Part shown: positions 18,501 to 26,733 of the stretch, in pieces | Numbering within the stretch: position 1 is the first letter of the stretch | Layout: the number at the start of each line of letters is the position of its first letter | NCBI GenBank assembly: GCA_039817385.1 | Contig: JBCBVY010000002.1 | Location: 1-64,000 of the forward strand | DNA: 64,000 bases | Reading direction: 5' to 3' | Source: JBCBCP01 sp039817385 | GTDB taxonomy: Bacteria; Pseudomonadota; Alphaproteobacteria; Rhodobacterales; Rhodobacteraceae | The notes under the pieces: generated by a model | The model's database searches: none | What the model was told of the DNA's origin: nothing | The model's input: only the letters and a program-made list of their open reading frames with translations | Translations under genes and position numbers: made by a program

Positions 18501-18830
18501 GTCCTGAGCGAGGTCACGATCACCGCGGATTTTGGAACGGAGCGTTTGCACGGAAAAATCGACAAGCTGCGCGTGATGCCGGACACGGTTACAGTTGTGG
18601 ACTTCAAGACCAATCGCGTCTTGCCGACGGGCCCTGAGGACGTGCCTTTGGGCGTGCTGCGGCAGATGGGGGCGTATCTGCACGCCATTAAAAAGATTTA
18701 TCCGGACCGGCGCATTAAACTGGCCATCCTTTGGACAAGGACGCGGGACTTGATGGTGCTGCCACACGATATCGTGACGGCTTCGCTGTCCGGACTGCCA
18801 TATCTTGACGGGGCGGCGGGGCCTTCCTAG
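15528..18830 (+). CDS. addA: AddA helicase-nuclease subunit
   Basis: A protein of 1100 aa from the ATG at 15528 (ATGA overlap with addB). UvrD/Rep helicase motifs are complete: motif I ANAGSGKTRVLTDRV (residues about 24-38), VDEAQDTSPAQWDVI, GDKKQSIYSFQGADPREF, VMTVHGAKGLEAPIVIL and LLYVALTRAEKW. The C-terminal nuclease has VVDFKTNR (Asp and Lys pair). The protein unwinds DNA 3'-5' and cuts one strand in complex with AddB. The operon ends 35 bases before trxA, which may also be served by read-through. Confidence 0.95.
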   Translation: MSVNEATRRQIQAARPDASTWLSANAGSGKTRVLTDRVARLLLGGVDPQNILCLTYTKAAASEMQNRLFKRLGAWAMMDDVALTQALSELGAPVAADLRRARTLFAAAIETPGGLKIQTIHSFCAGLLRRFPMEAGVSPNFKEIEDRASELLRADVVDALADGPERAAVAGFARLVTEENFEKLSREISVSAFIDLSRDDALELLGLRAGLTEDQVFDDVFQPGTIEAVQGLIPHLEAKGGNDAKAALKLKDVTAPTQAALAILMDVLLFGEGAKSPFAAKIGSFPTAPTRKAAANLMPEIEALMERVEGSRTRLNGIRAAEATVALHAFGRRFNAAYAEAKRLRGWLDFDDLIEKARALLNDPKVAAWVLYRLDGGIDHILVDEAQDTSPAQWDVIRQLASEFGAGEGSREDVLRTIFVVGDKKQSIYSFQGADPREFDRMQAEFQARIEGADALFQSEELAFSFRSSPGILRLVDQCFEGAGTIDARHEAFKTELPGRVDLWPHEPPSEGAEEIDFRDPVDRTSPEHHHAILARRIAKEITRIIRDETIPDEMDGHIVRRKVEPRDFLILVQRRSGIFPQLIRALKAERLPIAGADRLKVGAELAVKDIAAVLAFLDVQDDDLSLATALRSPLFGWSEAALFDLAHGREQKVLWAELRRRRAEFPAEMEVLDDLRANADFLRPYDLIERILTRHGGRKKLLARLGPEAADGIDALLGQALDYEQSAVPSLTGFLSWLQTDDIEIKRQIDAASNQIRVMTVHGAKGLEAPIVILPDTAKIDIQVKDRIVELDGVPVWKPDAKAMPDALSERLREVKEDIWQEKLRLLYVALTRAEKWLIVAAAGKLDTTNGKSWFQIVQEAMGQLNAVPMPMPGGKGYRLGFDDWAGPPLVAPRAAGDRADAAPHVDHPLAHVPERRETLSPSGLEGAKALSGPDGMSEEDAKAYGTYVHAVLEGAAPRVDLAEELKDAAQQEAEAVLNDPALAHLFAADVLSEVTITADFGTERLHGKIDKLRVMPDTVTVVDFKTNRVLPTGPEDVPLGVLRQMGAYLHAIKKIYPDRRIKLAILWTRTRDLMVLPHDIVTASLSGLPYLDGAAGPS

Positions 18831-18865
18831 GTTGACGCCCTGACAGAGTATTCAGGAGACGCCAG

Positions 18866-19186
18866 ATGGCCACCACCGCAGTCACCGACGCGACCTTTGA
18901 CGCTGAGGTTCGCAATTCCGACACCCCCGTTCTGGTCGATTTCTGGGCGGAGTGGTGCGGCCCGTGCAAACAGATCGGCCCCGCGCTCGAAGAGCTGTCG
19001 GACGAGATGGCCGGCAAGGTGAAAATCGTGAAGGTGAACGTGGACGAGAACCCTAATTCGCCCGCGCAGATGGGCGTGCGGGGTATTCCGGCGCTGTTCA
19101 TCTTTAAGGATGGTCAGGTCGTGTCCAACATGGCAGGCGCGAAGCCGAAAGCGGCGCTGCAAAGCTGGATCGAAGAGTCGCTCTGA
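18866..19186 (+). CDS. trxA: Thioredoxin 1
   Basis: Cytosolic disulfide reductase of 106 aa. It has the canonical WCGPCK active site (Cys31 and Cys34) in VDFWAEWCGPCKQIGP, the cis-proline loop RGIPALFIFKDG, and no signal peptide. A GGAGAC ribosome site precedes the ATG. It lies directly after addA, a position shared by many Rhodobacteraceae, and ends before a clear hairpin terminator. Confidence 0.97.
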   Translation: MATTAVTDATFDAEVRNSDTPVLVDFWAEWCGPCKQIGPALEELSDEMAGKVKIVKVNVDENPNSPAQMGVRGIPALFIFKDGQVVSNMAGAKPKAALQSWIEESL

Positions 19187-19210
19187 GTTTTCCGCAACGC
19201 TGCATTCATC

Positions 19211-19232
19211 AAGCCGCCCTCCGGGACGGCTT
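19211..19232 (+). terminator. Rho-independent terminator after trxA
   Basis: AAGCCG (19211-19216) pairs with CGGCTT (19227-19232), extended inward by CCC/GGG with one bulged base, followed by TTCTTC. It lies 24 bases after the trxA stop, in the gap before the convergent capsule-type gene. Confidence 0.7.
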
Positions 19233-19235
19233 TCT

Positions 19236-20108
19236 TCATTTGGGCCAGCCGAATTGGTCCAACTTGGCGGCGATGCAAGCCTTGGCGCTGCGGTGGCCCG
19301 CGTTGATGCATTGCTGTTGCCAGAACCAATGGACGAAATGGGCGTAGTCGGGCCGGTGATTATCCACGCGGTCCCAGTCGTCCGGGCCAAGCGCGATGTG
19401 GTGAAAGTCAATCTTGCCGTAGAGGATTGCGGGTTTTTCAAGGAAGAAACCGTCAAAGGCCACGCTTGAATTCATGGTCGCGACCACGTCGCAATGGGGC
19501 AGGAAGCGGTCCATCTGGCCCGTCTCGACCTCCACATCCAAATCGCCCAGCGCGGCAAGGTCTGCCGCGTCGTATTGCTCCTTGGGGTGCAGCGTTGCGA
19601 TGATGCGCTGGTTTGGGCGCGAGGCGCGGATGTGGCGCAGCATGTCGATGGGGCTGCGGCTTTGGAAGCTGCGGTGTTCGCGGATGCGGCCCTGAAGCGG
19701 GGCGTAGATGTAGCCGCCCTTGGACGACTCAATGTCCGGAAAAAGGCGTTTGCGCCAGCGGCGGAAGAACCCGTCAGCCTCATCGCTGCGCTCTTCGGGA
19801 AGGGGGGTCTGTGCGACCTGCCAGTTCCAGCGCTCGTCCGTCCGGTCGATCTGCCAGAACGGGTAGTGGTAGGCACGGCGAAAGACGAGGCCGTTTGGCC
19901 CGACAGGTGGTTTCATATGGATCAGAGAGTAGCCTGGGCGCATCGCGCCTTTGAGCAGTTCGGGCTTGGTCGATGTCTTGAACTCGACCCGCATGCCGCG
20001 CGCCTCCAGCACTTCGGAGACGAGGCCCAAGAAGTTATGCTGGCCCGCCTCTGCACTTTGGCGCAGGGATTTTTCAAGGTAAATCCGGGTGATGCGGGGC
20101 TGTGACAT
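19236..20108 (-). CDS. Capsule-synthesis-like (KpsS/KpsC-fold) protein, function unknown
   Basis: A protein of 290 aa from the ATG at 20108 (MSQPRITRIYLEKSL). A longer frame to 20594 only runs antisense through hslV. The C-terminal half carries features of the Capsule_synth family of GT-B-like Kdo transferases: ATLHPKEQYD, then VVATMNSSVAFDGFFLEKPAILYGKIDFHHIA, where a conserved Ser and a KPxIxYGK segment bind donor nucleotide sugar in relatives. No signal peptide or membrane helix is seen. No capsule genes surround it; trxA converges on it and hslV diverges. It could modify a surface glycan, but its substrate is unknown. Confidence 0.6.
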   Translation of the reverse strand: MSQPRITRIYLEKSLRQSAEAGQHNFLGLVSEVLEARGMRVEFKTSTKPELLKGAMRPGYSLIHMKPPVGPNGLVFRRAYHYPFWQIDRTDERWNWQVAQTPLPEERSDEADGFFRRWRKRLFPDIESSKGGYIYAPLQGRIREHRSFQSRSPIDMLRHIRASRPNQRIIATLHPKEQYDAADLAALGDLDVEVETGQMDRFLPHCDVVATMNSSVAFDGFFLEKPAILYGKIDFHHIALGPDDWDRVDNHRPDYAHFVHWFWQQQCINAGHRSAKACIAAKLDQFGWPK

Positions 20109-20152
20109 GGGATGCAGGCTAGGGTCGCGCGCGCGCGTGGGCAAGCGCCGCC

Positions 20153-20182
20153 CTTGCGGGCGCGGCGCATGCAGCCCTATAT
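20153..20182 (+). promoter_or_regulatory. RpoH-type (heat-shock) promoter of hslVU
   Basis: CTTG at 20153-20156 and CCTATAT at 20176-20182, with the spacing expected of alphaproteobacterial sigma-32 promoters (CTTGNNN, 16 bases, CYTATNT). The predicted start point leaves a leader of about 15-20 bases that includes the AAGGAG ribosome site before hslV. Identified by eye from consensus only. Confidence 0.55.
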
Positions 20183-20204
20183 CGCCGCAAGCAAGGAGCA
20201 TGAC

Positions 20205-20759
20205 ATGGCAGACGAATTTCCCGGTTGGCACGGCACGACGATCATTGGCGTCAAGAAGGGCGGCAAGGTGGTTATTGCCGGGGATGGGCAAGTGTCGCTT
20301 GGCCAGACGGTGATCAAGGGCACCGCGCGCAAGGTGCGGCGGCTGTCGCCCGGCGGGTTCGATGTTGTAGCCGGGTTTGCGGGGTCGACAGCGGATGCGT
20401 TCACCTTGCTTGAACGGTTGGAGGCAAAGCTGGAGGCCACACCCGGCCAGCTGCAGCGCGCGTCGGTCGAGCTGGCCAAGGATTGGCGCACGGACAAGTA
20501 CCTGCAGAAGCTGGAAGCGATGCTGATCGTGACCGATGGGTCTGATTTGTTGGTTATCACCGGGGCGGGCGATGTGCTGGAGCCAGAGCATCACGTGGCC
20601 GCCATCGGGTCAGGCGGGAACTATGCACTGGCCGCGGCGCGGGGCATGATGGACAGCGGCAAGGATGCCGAGGCGGTGGCGCGGGATGCGATGGCGATTG
20701 CGGCGGACATTTGCGTTTACACAAACGGCAACCTGACGGTAGAGGCGATTTCCAAATGA
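20205..20759 (+). CDS. hslV: ATP-dependent protease proteolytic subunit HslV (ClpQ)
   Basis: A protein of 184 aa from the ATG at 20205, behind AAGGAG. A proteasome beta-type Thr protease: the mature chain should begin at Thr11 (WHGTTIIGVKKGGKVVIAGDGQVS) after removal of a ten-residue propeptide. GSGGNYALAAARGM and the ending YTNGNLTVEAISK are typical. It forms a double hexamer capped by HslU and degrades misfolded and regulatory proteins after heat stress. It overlaps hslU by four bases. Confidence 0.97.
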   Translation: MADEFPGWHGTTIIGVKKGGKVVIAGDGQVSLGQTVIKGTARKVRRLSPGGFDVVAGFAGSTADAFTLLERLEAKLEATPGQLQRASVELAKDWRTDKYLQKLEAMLIVTDGSDLLVITGAGDVLEPEHHVAAIGSGGNYALAAARGMMDSGKDAEAVARDAMAIAADICVYTNGNLTVEAISK

Positions 20760-22054
20760 CTGACCTGACCCCCCGCGAGATTGTCAGCGAACTTGACCGG
20801 TTCATCATCGGTCAAAAGGACGCGAAGCGTGCCGTGGCCGTGGCCTTGCGCAACCGCTGGCGGCGCAAGCAGCTGGACGCGGAGATGCAGGCGGAGGTCT
20901 ACCCGAAGAACATCCTGATGATCGGCCCGACCGGCGTCGGGAAGACAGAGATTTCACGCCGGCTGGCCAAACTGGCGCGGGCGCCCTTCCTGAAGGTAGA
21001 GGCGACGAAGTTCACCGAGGTCGGCTATGTCGGGCGAGATGTCGAGCAGATCGTGCGCGATCTGGTGGATGCGGCCATCGTGATGACGCGCGAGCATATG
21101 CGCGAGGATGTGAAGGCCAAGGCGCATGCCGCTGCCGAAGACCGGGTTATTACGGCGATTGCGGGGACAGATGCGCGGGAGGCCACGCGCGAGATGTTCC
21201 GCAAAAAGCTGAAGTCCGGTGAGCTGGATGATACGATGATCGAGCTGGAGGTCGCGGACACCTCGAACCCGTTTCAGGGCATGGAACTGCCAGGTGGACA
21301 GGCGGGCATGATGAACTTGGGCGATCTGTTTGGCAAAGCCATGCCGGGGCGAACCAAACGCAAGCGCGTGACGGTTGCGCAGTCCTATGAGCTGCTGATT
21401 GGGGAAGAGGCCGACAAGCTGCTTGACGATGAAACGGTGAACAAAGCCGCGCTGGAGGCGGTAGAGCAGAACGGGATCGTCTTTCTGGATGAGATCGACA
21501 AGGTCGCCGCCCGTTCGGACGCGCGGGGCGCCGATGTCAGCCGCGAGGGGGTGCAGCGTGATTTGCTGCCGCTGATCGAGGGCACAACCGTCAGCACGAA
21601 AAATGGGCCAGTGAAAACGGACCACATCCTGTTCATCGCCTCGGGCGCGTTCCATGTCGCGAAACCTTCGGACCTGCTGCCGGAATTGCAGGGGCGTCTG
21701 CCGATCCGAGTAGAACTGCGCGCGCTGACCGAGGCGGATTTCGTGCAGATCCTGACGGACACGGACAATGCGCTGACCCGGCAATACACGGCGCTTATGG
21801 GGACCGAGGCAGTGACCGTCGCATTCACCGAAGACGGGATCGCAGCGCTGGCGCGCGTTGCGGCGGAGGTGAACCGGAGCGTTGAGAACATCGGGGCGCG
21901 GCGGCTTTATACGGTGCTTGAGCGCGTGTTCGAAGAGTTGAGTTTTGCCGCACCGGACCGGGCAGGCGATACAGTGACTGTGGACGCGGATTTCGTGAAC
22001 GGGCATCTGGAGGAATTAGCGGCCTCAGCTGACCTCAGTCGATACGTGCTCTAG
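20756..22054 (+). CDS. hslU: ATP-dependent protease ATPase subunit HslU (ClpY)
   Basis: A protein of 432 aa from the ATG at 20756 (ATGA overlap with hslV); an extension to 20711 is inside hslV. AAA+ unfoldase with Walker A GPTGVGKT (57-64), pore motif region VGYVGRDVEQI, the inserted I-domain (about residues 110-240), Walker B IVFLDEIDK, and sensor region NIGARRLYTVLERVFEELSF. The C-terminal ADLSRYVL tail, which inserts into HslV to activate it, is intact. Confidence 0.97.
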   Translation: MTDLTPREIVSELDRFIIGQKDAKRAVAVALRNRWRRKQLDAEMQAEVYPKNILMIGPTGVGKTEISRRLAKLARAPFLKVEATKFTEVGYVGRDVEQIVRDLVDAAIVMTREHMREDVKAKAHAAAEDRVITAIAGTDAREATREMFRKKLKSGELDDTMIELEVADTSNPFQGMELPGGQAGMMNLGDLFGKAMPGRTKRKRVTVAQSYELLIGEEADKLLDDETVNKAALEAVEQNGIVFLDEIDKVAARSDARGADVSREGVQRDLLPLIEGTTVSTKNGPVKTDHILFIASGAFHVAKPSDLLPELQGRLPIRVELRALTEADFVQILTDTDNALTRQYTALMGTEAVTVAFTEDGIAALARVAAEVNRSVENIGARRLYTVLERVFEELSFAAPDRAGDTVTVDADFVNGHLEELAASADLSRYVL

Positions 22055-22086
22055 CGCGGCGGCGCGTTCCGGGCTAACGCTTGGCC

Positions 22087-23169
22087 ATGCGCCGTTTACT
22101 GCTTTCCCTCACACTCCTGCTTGCCGGATGCGCGAGCGACCGCGGCGCGGCGCCGATCGTGCCGGAAGCGGCCCGTGTCGGGACGGTGCGCGACGTGTTT
22201 GTCGTCACCAACCGTGTCCCAGCAGACAAAGAAATGTTTGGGTTCGAGCGTGCATTTTCGCCTTCGCGCCTGAGCCTTGGCGTGTCGGTGCCGCCCAACC
22301 GCCAGCCGGGGACAGTGTCCAAAGGATGGTCGCGGCCCAATCCGGCCCGCGATTTTACACTCGTCAGCCGCACCGACCATCCAGACCGCGCCAGCTTCCG
22401 CCGTGACCTGGCGCAAACCGTCGCCGCGAAGGGCGGCACAGTTTCGATGTTCGTGCACGGGTACAACAACACCTTTGTCGATCCGGTGTTCCGGATGGCG
22501 CAGCTTGCGCATGATCTGGAACTGCCCAGCGCGCTTGTGACCCTGTCATGGCCCAGTCGGGCAAATCCGCTGGGCTATCAATACGACACGGACAGCACCT
22601 ATTTCTCGCGCCCGCTGATGGAACAGACCCTGTTCGACATCGCCGCCACCAACCCGACCGAATTTGTCCTGGTGGCGCATTCGATGGGGTCGGTCGTGGT
22701 CATGGAAACCCTACGCCAGATCGAACTGGCGCGCCCGGGCTGGGTCGCGCGCAACATCGACGGCGTTATCCTCATGTCGCCCGATCTGGATGTCGATGTG
22801 TTCCGCCAGGTGATGCGGGGGTTCAGCGCCGTTCCCGAGCAGTTTATCATCATCGTCTCGGGCCGGGATCAGGCATTGCGCCTGTCTGCGCGGTTGCGGG
22901 GAGACGAAGTTCGGGTGGGTAATTTGACGGACGTGACGCCGCTTGCGAACCTGCCAGTTCAGATCATCGATTTGAGCAATTTCAACGACCCGCGCAGTGC
23001 GAACCATCTGACGGCGGTTAGCTCGCCCGCCGTGCTCTCGATCTTGAACGCGGCACAGGATATCAACCGCGGGTTTGCAGGGGGGGAGCAGCGCGAGTTT
23101 GAGGCGCTGCCCGGGCAACGCTTGATCCTGCGCAACGCAACGAAAATTATCCTTTTTCCCCCAGGTTAG
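22087..23169 (+). CDS. Alpha/beta-hydrolase lipoprotein (DUF900, COG4782)
   Basis: A protein of 360 aa from the ATG at 22087; a TTG two codons upstream is possible. It carries a lipoprotein signal LLLSLTLLLAGCAS with the lipid-attachment Cys near residue 15, so it is membrane-anchored and faces the periplasm. The hydrolase domain shows VSMFVHGYNNTF (oxyanion region), the nucleophile elbow VLVAHSMGSVVVMETL, and an acid/His region near DLSNFNDPRSANHLTAVSSP. Substrate unknown; an esterase or lipase role is plausible. It lies 33 bases after hslU. Confidence 0.75.
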   Translation: MRRLLLSLTLLLAGCASDRGAAPIVPEAARVGTVRDVFVVTNRVPADKEMFGFERAFSPSRLSLGVSVPPNRQPGTVSKGWSRPNPARDFTLVSRTDHPDRASFRRDLAQTVAAKGGTVSMFVHGYNNTFVDPVFRMAQLAHDLELPSALVTLSWPSRANPLGYQYDTDSTYFSRPLMEQTLFDIAATNPTEFVLVAHSMGSVVVMETLRQIELARPGWVARNIDGVILMSPDLDVDVFRQVMRGFSAVPEQFIIIVSGRDQALRLSARLRGDEVRVGNLTDVTPLANLPVQIIDLSNFNDPRSANHLTAVSSPAVLSILNAAQDINRGFAGGEQREFEALPGQRLILRNATKIILFPPG

Positions 23170-23175
23170 AGCCAC

Positions 23176-24378
23176 ATGCGCGGGTTTCTAAAGGCCAACG
23201 CGCCGTGGTTGGCGGCGGGTGGTTTGCTCACGTTTCTGTCGTCCTTTGGGCAAACCTTTTTTATCTCTATCTTCGCGGCCGAGATTCAGGGCGTGTTTGA
23301 ACTCAGTCACGGGGCTTGGGGTGGCATCTATACGCTTGGCACAGGTGCCTCAGCGCTCGTGATGATCTGGGCGGGCGGGCTGACGGACCGGTTTCGCGTG
23401 CGGCAGCTGGGCGCCGTTGTTCTGGTTATGCTGGCGGCGTCGTGCCTTTTCATGGCGGTGAACCCTTACGCCGCGCTGCTGCCGCTCGTTATTTTTGCGC
23501 TGCGGCTGACGGGCCAAGGAATGACAAGCCACATTGCCATCGTCGCGATGGCGCGCTGGTTTGATGCCAACCGTGGCAAGGCCCTGTCCGTTGCGACGCT
23601 TGGCTTTGCGGTGGGTGAGGCGACGCTGCCCCTTGGGTTTGTCGCCTTGATGACCATGATCGACTGGCGGTGGCTTTGGGTGGCGGCTGCGCTGATCGCG
23701 CTTGCGAGTATTCCGGTCCTTGCGGCCCTGTTGCGCGAAGAACGTACGCCCCAGGCCATCAGCAAAGAGATCGACAGCCCCGGCATGGGCGGTTCGCATT
23801 GGACACGGGCGCAGACACTTGGGCATCCGCTATTTTGGTTCATGGTTCCGGCGCTGCTGGGTCCGGCGGCGTTCAATACGGCGTTCTTCTTTCATCAGGT
23901 GCATTTTGCAGGGGTAAAAGACCTTACCCATCTGGCGTTGGTGGCGCTTTTTCCGATCTATACCGCGCTGGCGGTCGTCTGGATGGTGATCAGCGGGTTT
24001 GCGCTGGACCGTTTTGGCACGGCGCGGCTTTTGCCGTTTTACCAGGTGCCGATGGTGGCCGCGTTTTTGCTTTTCAGCTTTGGATCGGGGCTGCTGGCAC
24101 TGCTGCTTGGCCTGTTTTTCCTTGCGATGACAACGGGGGGCAATGCGACCCTACCAAACGCGTTTTGGGCCGAATTCTACGGGACGCGGCATTTGGGGAG
24201 CATCAAGGCGATGGCCGCCGCGGTCATGGTGCTCGGCTCGGCGATTGGGCCGGGGATCACGGGGCTGGGCATTGATCTGGGTTGGGGGATCGAGGCGCAG
24301 TATATCGCTGTCGCCGCCTATTTCGTCTTTGCCAGCGTCATGATGTGGGTCGGCATTCAGCGGGCTTTGCGCAGATAG
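23176..24378 (+). CDS. Major facilitator superfamily transporter
   Basis: A protein of 400 aa with about 12 hydrophobic helices. The loop between helices 2 and 3 has the MFS A-motif form GGLTDRFRVRQLG. A central hydrophilic loop (about residues 185-215) divides the two six-helix halves, and the second half shows the A-motif-like GFALDRFGTARLL. It resembles the oxalate/formate or monocarboxylate type MFS permeases, but the substrate cannot be assigned. It starts 6 bases after the hydrolase gene and overlaps the convergent smr gene by 22 bases at its 3' end. Confidence 0.8.
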   Translation: MRGFLKANAPWLAAGGLLTFLSSFGQTFFISIFAAEIQGVFELSHGAWGGIYTLGTGASALVMIWAGGLTDRFRVRQLGAVVLVMLAASCLFMAVNPYAALLPLVIFALRLTGQGMTSHIAIVAMARWFDANRGKALSVATLGFAVGEATLPLGFVALMTMIDWRWLWVAAALIALASIPVLAALLREERTPQAISKEIDSPGMGGSHWTRAQTLGHPLFWFMVPALLGPAAFNTAFFFHQVHFAGVKDLTHLALVALFPIYTALAVVWMVISGFALDRFGTARLLPFYQVPMVAAFLLFSFGSGLLALLLGLFFLAMTTGGNATLPNAFWAEFYGTRHLGSIKAMAAAVMVLGSAIGPGITGLGIDLGWGIEAQYIAVAAYFVFASVMMWVGIQRALRR

Positions 24379-24935
24379 ACGTAGTAGGCGCCGGTCCCGC
24401 CGTGTTTCTGGTTCGCGGGTGTGACTTGCAGAACCACACTGGCCAGTGGCGGGATGGACAGCCATTGCGGCACCTGGTGGCGCAGCACGCCCAAGCGCAC
24501 CGGGATCGGCCCGCCATCGTCGCGCATTTTGCCCTTGCCGGTCACGACCAGAAGCAAGCGTTTGCCCTGTCGGTGCGCGTCCAGCACAAAACGGGTCAGC
24601 GCCATATGCGCGCGGTCAACCGTCATGCCGTGCAGGTCCAACTTGCCTTCAGGCTTAAGATTGCCGCGTTTCAGTTGGGTAAAGCGCTTGCGGTCCATCG
24701 CCGGGGACGCGTTTGCGAAGGTTTCGGTCAGCGTCGGCGCATGGTCGATGCGCAGGGATGGTGTACCCGGGCGTTCTGGCCGCAGGACGGTTGTGAAGGA
24801 CGGTTTGGCTTTGCGCGGTGTCGGGGCAACGGGCGCCGGATCGGGAAGGGGCGCCGGGTGCGGCATCACTTCGGTTTTCTCATTAACCTTGCGCCAAAGG
24901 TCGACCTCTTCGGGGCGCGCGCGGCGGCCCTTCAT
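24357..24935 (-). CDS. Smr-domain protein
   Basis: A protein of 192 aa. The N-terminal half is basic and Pro-rich. The C-terminal Smr domain has the signature KLDLHGMTVDRAHMALTRFVLDAHRQGKRLLLVVTGKG (about residues 96-134). Smr domains are nucleases or nucleic-acid-binding modules related to the end of MutS2; stand-alone forms are linked to RNA or DNA processing. The ATG at 24935 overlaps the mltA stop by four bases. The 3' end overlaps the MFS gene. Confidence 0.85.
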   Translation of the reverse strand: MKGRRARPEEVDLWRKVNEKTEVMPHPAPLPDPAPVAPTPRKAKPSFTTVLRPERPGTPSLRIDHAPTLTETFANASPAMDRKRFTQLKRGNLKPEGKLDLHGMTVDRAHMALTRFVLDAHRQGKRLLLVVTGKGKMRDDGGPIPVRLGVLRHQVPQWLSIPPLASVVLQVTPANQKHGGTGAYYVYLRKAR

Positions 24936-26032
24936 ATCCCGCCATCCGGCAAAAAGGCATAGGCGCGCTGAATAGGCATGAGCACCACAAGGCGGCCCGG
25001 ATCCTTGAGCCGCCCGGCGCGTCGCCCCGCGCGGTCGCCGGTGCCAAAGAAAATATCGGCGCGCTGCGCGCCCTTGATGGCTGAGCCGGTGTCCTGGGCA
25101 ATCATCAGGCGGCGCAGCGGAGCGCGGCCATCTTTTTCAACCCAGACCGGCGCACCGAGGGGGACATAGCGCGGGTCTACGGCGACAGAGCGCATTTCCG
25201 TGATCGAGCGGTTCATCGCGCCAAGCGGGCCGCGGTCGGAGGGCACCTCGCTTACCTCGCGGAAGAAGACGTAGGACGGATTGTGGTAGAGCAGCTCCCG
25301 CCCGGCCGCGGGGTTGCGGCGAACCCAATTCTTGATGACCTGCGCGCTGACCTGATGAGATTGGTAAGTGCCGCGCCGGACAAGCTCTTGCCCGATGGAC
25401 CGGTATTCGTGCCCATTTGCGCCGCCATAGCCGACGCGCACCATGCTGCCGTCATTCATGCGGATGCGGCCGGAGCCTTGGATCTGCAAAAAAAACAGCT
25501 CCACCGGATCATCGACCCAAGCGATCTCAAGCCCGCGCCCGGCCATCACACCGGATTCGAGGATTTGGCGGCGTGTGTACCACGGGCGGTTGAGCCGCGC
25601 CTCGCGGGGCATCGCATAGACCGGGTATTGGTAGCGGCCACCACGAAACCGCGAGCCTGTCAGCTCGGGTTCAAAGTAACCGGTGAAGAGTGCGGGGTTT
25701 CCATCGTCGATGAGGACGGGGCGGAAGAAGAGCTCAAAGAATCCGCGCGGTTCGGGATCCTGCGCGGCAAAGGCGCAGAGCGCGCGCCAATCCGGATCTT
25801 TAAAATCCATGCACGTGTTGCGGAACGTGGACAGGGCCGCGGCGTGATCATCCTCCGTCCAACCATCGAGCTGGTTGAAATCAAGAACCGTGTAGGAAAG
25901 CTCCGCCTCCGCCGGGGTGGTCATTACGGCCAACACCACGGCACAGGCCCGCGCAATCCGACCGATCAGGCGTCGGTCGAAACGAGGATCCAGTTGGGAT
26001 CGTCCGATCCCATCTTGCGCGCGAATGCCCAC
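24932..26032 (-). CDS. mltA: Membrane-bound lytic murein transglycosylase A
   Basis: Cleaves peptidoglycan glycan strands with formation of 1,6-anhydro-MurNAc. The MltA domain is followed by a 3D (Asp-box) domain near the C-terminus with the catalytic-type Asp in MIAQDTGSAIKGAQRADIFFGTGDRAG. The signal peptide is RLIGRIARACAVVLAVMTTPAEA, with no lipobox, so it is a secreted rather than lipidated form. The start is uncertain: GTG at 26032 overlaps the Tim44-like gene by 67 bases; a CTG at 25969 overlapping its stop would fit better; GTGs at 25939/25936 leave a very short signal peptide. The released anhydro-muropeptides feed the AmgK/MurU type of recycling. Confidence 0.9.
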   Translation of the reverse strand: MGIRAQDGIGRSQLDPRFDRRLIGRIARACAVVLAVMTTPAEAELSYTVLDFNQLDGWTEDDHAAALSTFRNTCMDFKDPDWRALCAFAAQDPEPRGFFELFFRPVLIDDGNPALFTGYFEPELTGSRFRGGRYQYPVYAMPREARLNRPWYTRRQILESGVMAGRGLEIAWVDDPVELFFLQIQGSGRIRMNDGSMVRVGYGGANGHEYRSIGQELVRRGTYQSHQVSAQVIKNWVRRNPAAGRELLYHNPSYVFFREVSEVPSDRGPLGAMNRSITEMRSVAVDPRYVPLGAPVWVEKDGRAPLRRLMIAQDTGSAIKGAQRADIFFGTGDRAGRRAGRLKDPGRLVVLMPIQRAYAFLPDGGI

Positions 26033-26625
26033 GTGTCTTTCTGCCGTTTGATATCCGTATCACTGCCTTCGACAATATCGCCTGCGCGGTCCCGGACAAG
26101 GCTGGTCAGTTCGGCAACGAACTTGATGGAGATTTCCGCCTCGTTCGTGTCGGGGTCCAGCGTAGCATTCGCAAGCTTCATCTCGCGCACGCCGATAAAG
26201 TTCGCCTCAATGGTAAGACCCTGATCTTCGCGCGCGGAGACACCGTCAACAAAGCTTTCATAGACCTCTTCGGAGAGGAATGGTTGGATTTCGGACAACT
26301 CGCCGCGCTCATATCCCATCACGATCATCTCGTAGGCGCCACGTGCGCCGCCAAGGAAGTCGGCGACGTGAAACGATGGCTCAAGCCGCTTCATTTCAGC
26401 AAGCGCTTTGGCTGCATCGCTGCCTTCATCGACATGGTCGATAATGTCGAGGTCAGGGCCGCCTTCGATCACCTCGAATTCGGGGCCAGGCGCGCGCTCT
26501 TGCTGGCCACCGGGGATGGGCGGCTGTTCAAAGCCTTCGCGAGTGCCCAGCACGCTGCGCAGGCGGAGAATAAGAAATACAGCGATGCCAGCCAGAACAA
26601 GCAGATGGATCAAGGGATTGTTCAT
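25966..26625 (-). CDS. Tim44/TimA-like membrane-anchored protein
   Basis: A protein of 219 aa from the ATG at 26625. The N-terminal membrane helix NPLIHLLVLAGIAVFLILRLRSVLG is followed by a Pro/Glu-rich linker. A Tim44-like domain fills residues about 75-219 (FLGGARGAYEMIVMGYERGELSEIQPFLSEEVYESFVDGV). The domain is homologous to the mitochondrial import motor anchor; in alphaproteobacteria (TimA) it is membrane-associated with unclear function. It is divergent from fxsA across about 110 bases and followed by mltA and smr on the same strand. Confidence 0.85.
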   Translation of the reverse strand: MNNPLIHLLVLAGIAVFLILRLRSVLGTREGFEQPPIPGGQQERAPGPEFEVIEGGPDLDIIDHVDEGSDAAKALAEMKRLEPSFHVADFLGGARGAYEMIVMGYERGELSEIQPFLSEEVYESFVDGVSAREDQGLTIEANFIGVREMKLANATLDPDTNEAEISIKFVAELTSLVRDRAGDIVEGSDTDIKRQKDTWAFARKMGSDDPNWILVSTDA

Positions 26626-26733
26626 GTGCGAGGCGCTCCTTTTGGGCGTCAAGTGGTAAGCCTTAGTTCCGATCACTATGTAGGGGCGGGGCGCCGGTGA
26701 GTCCACCAAGGCCCCTTCGGAAGGAGAGTGCAC

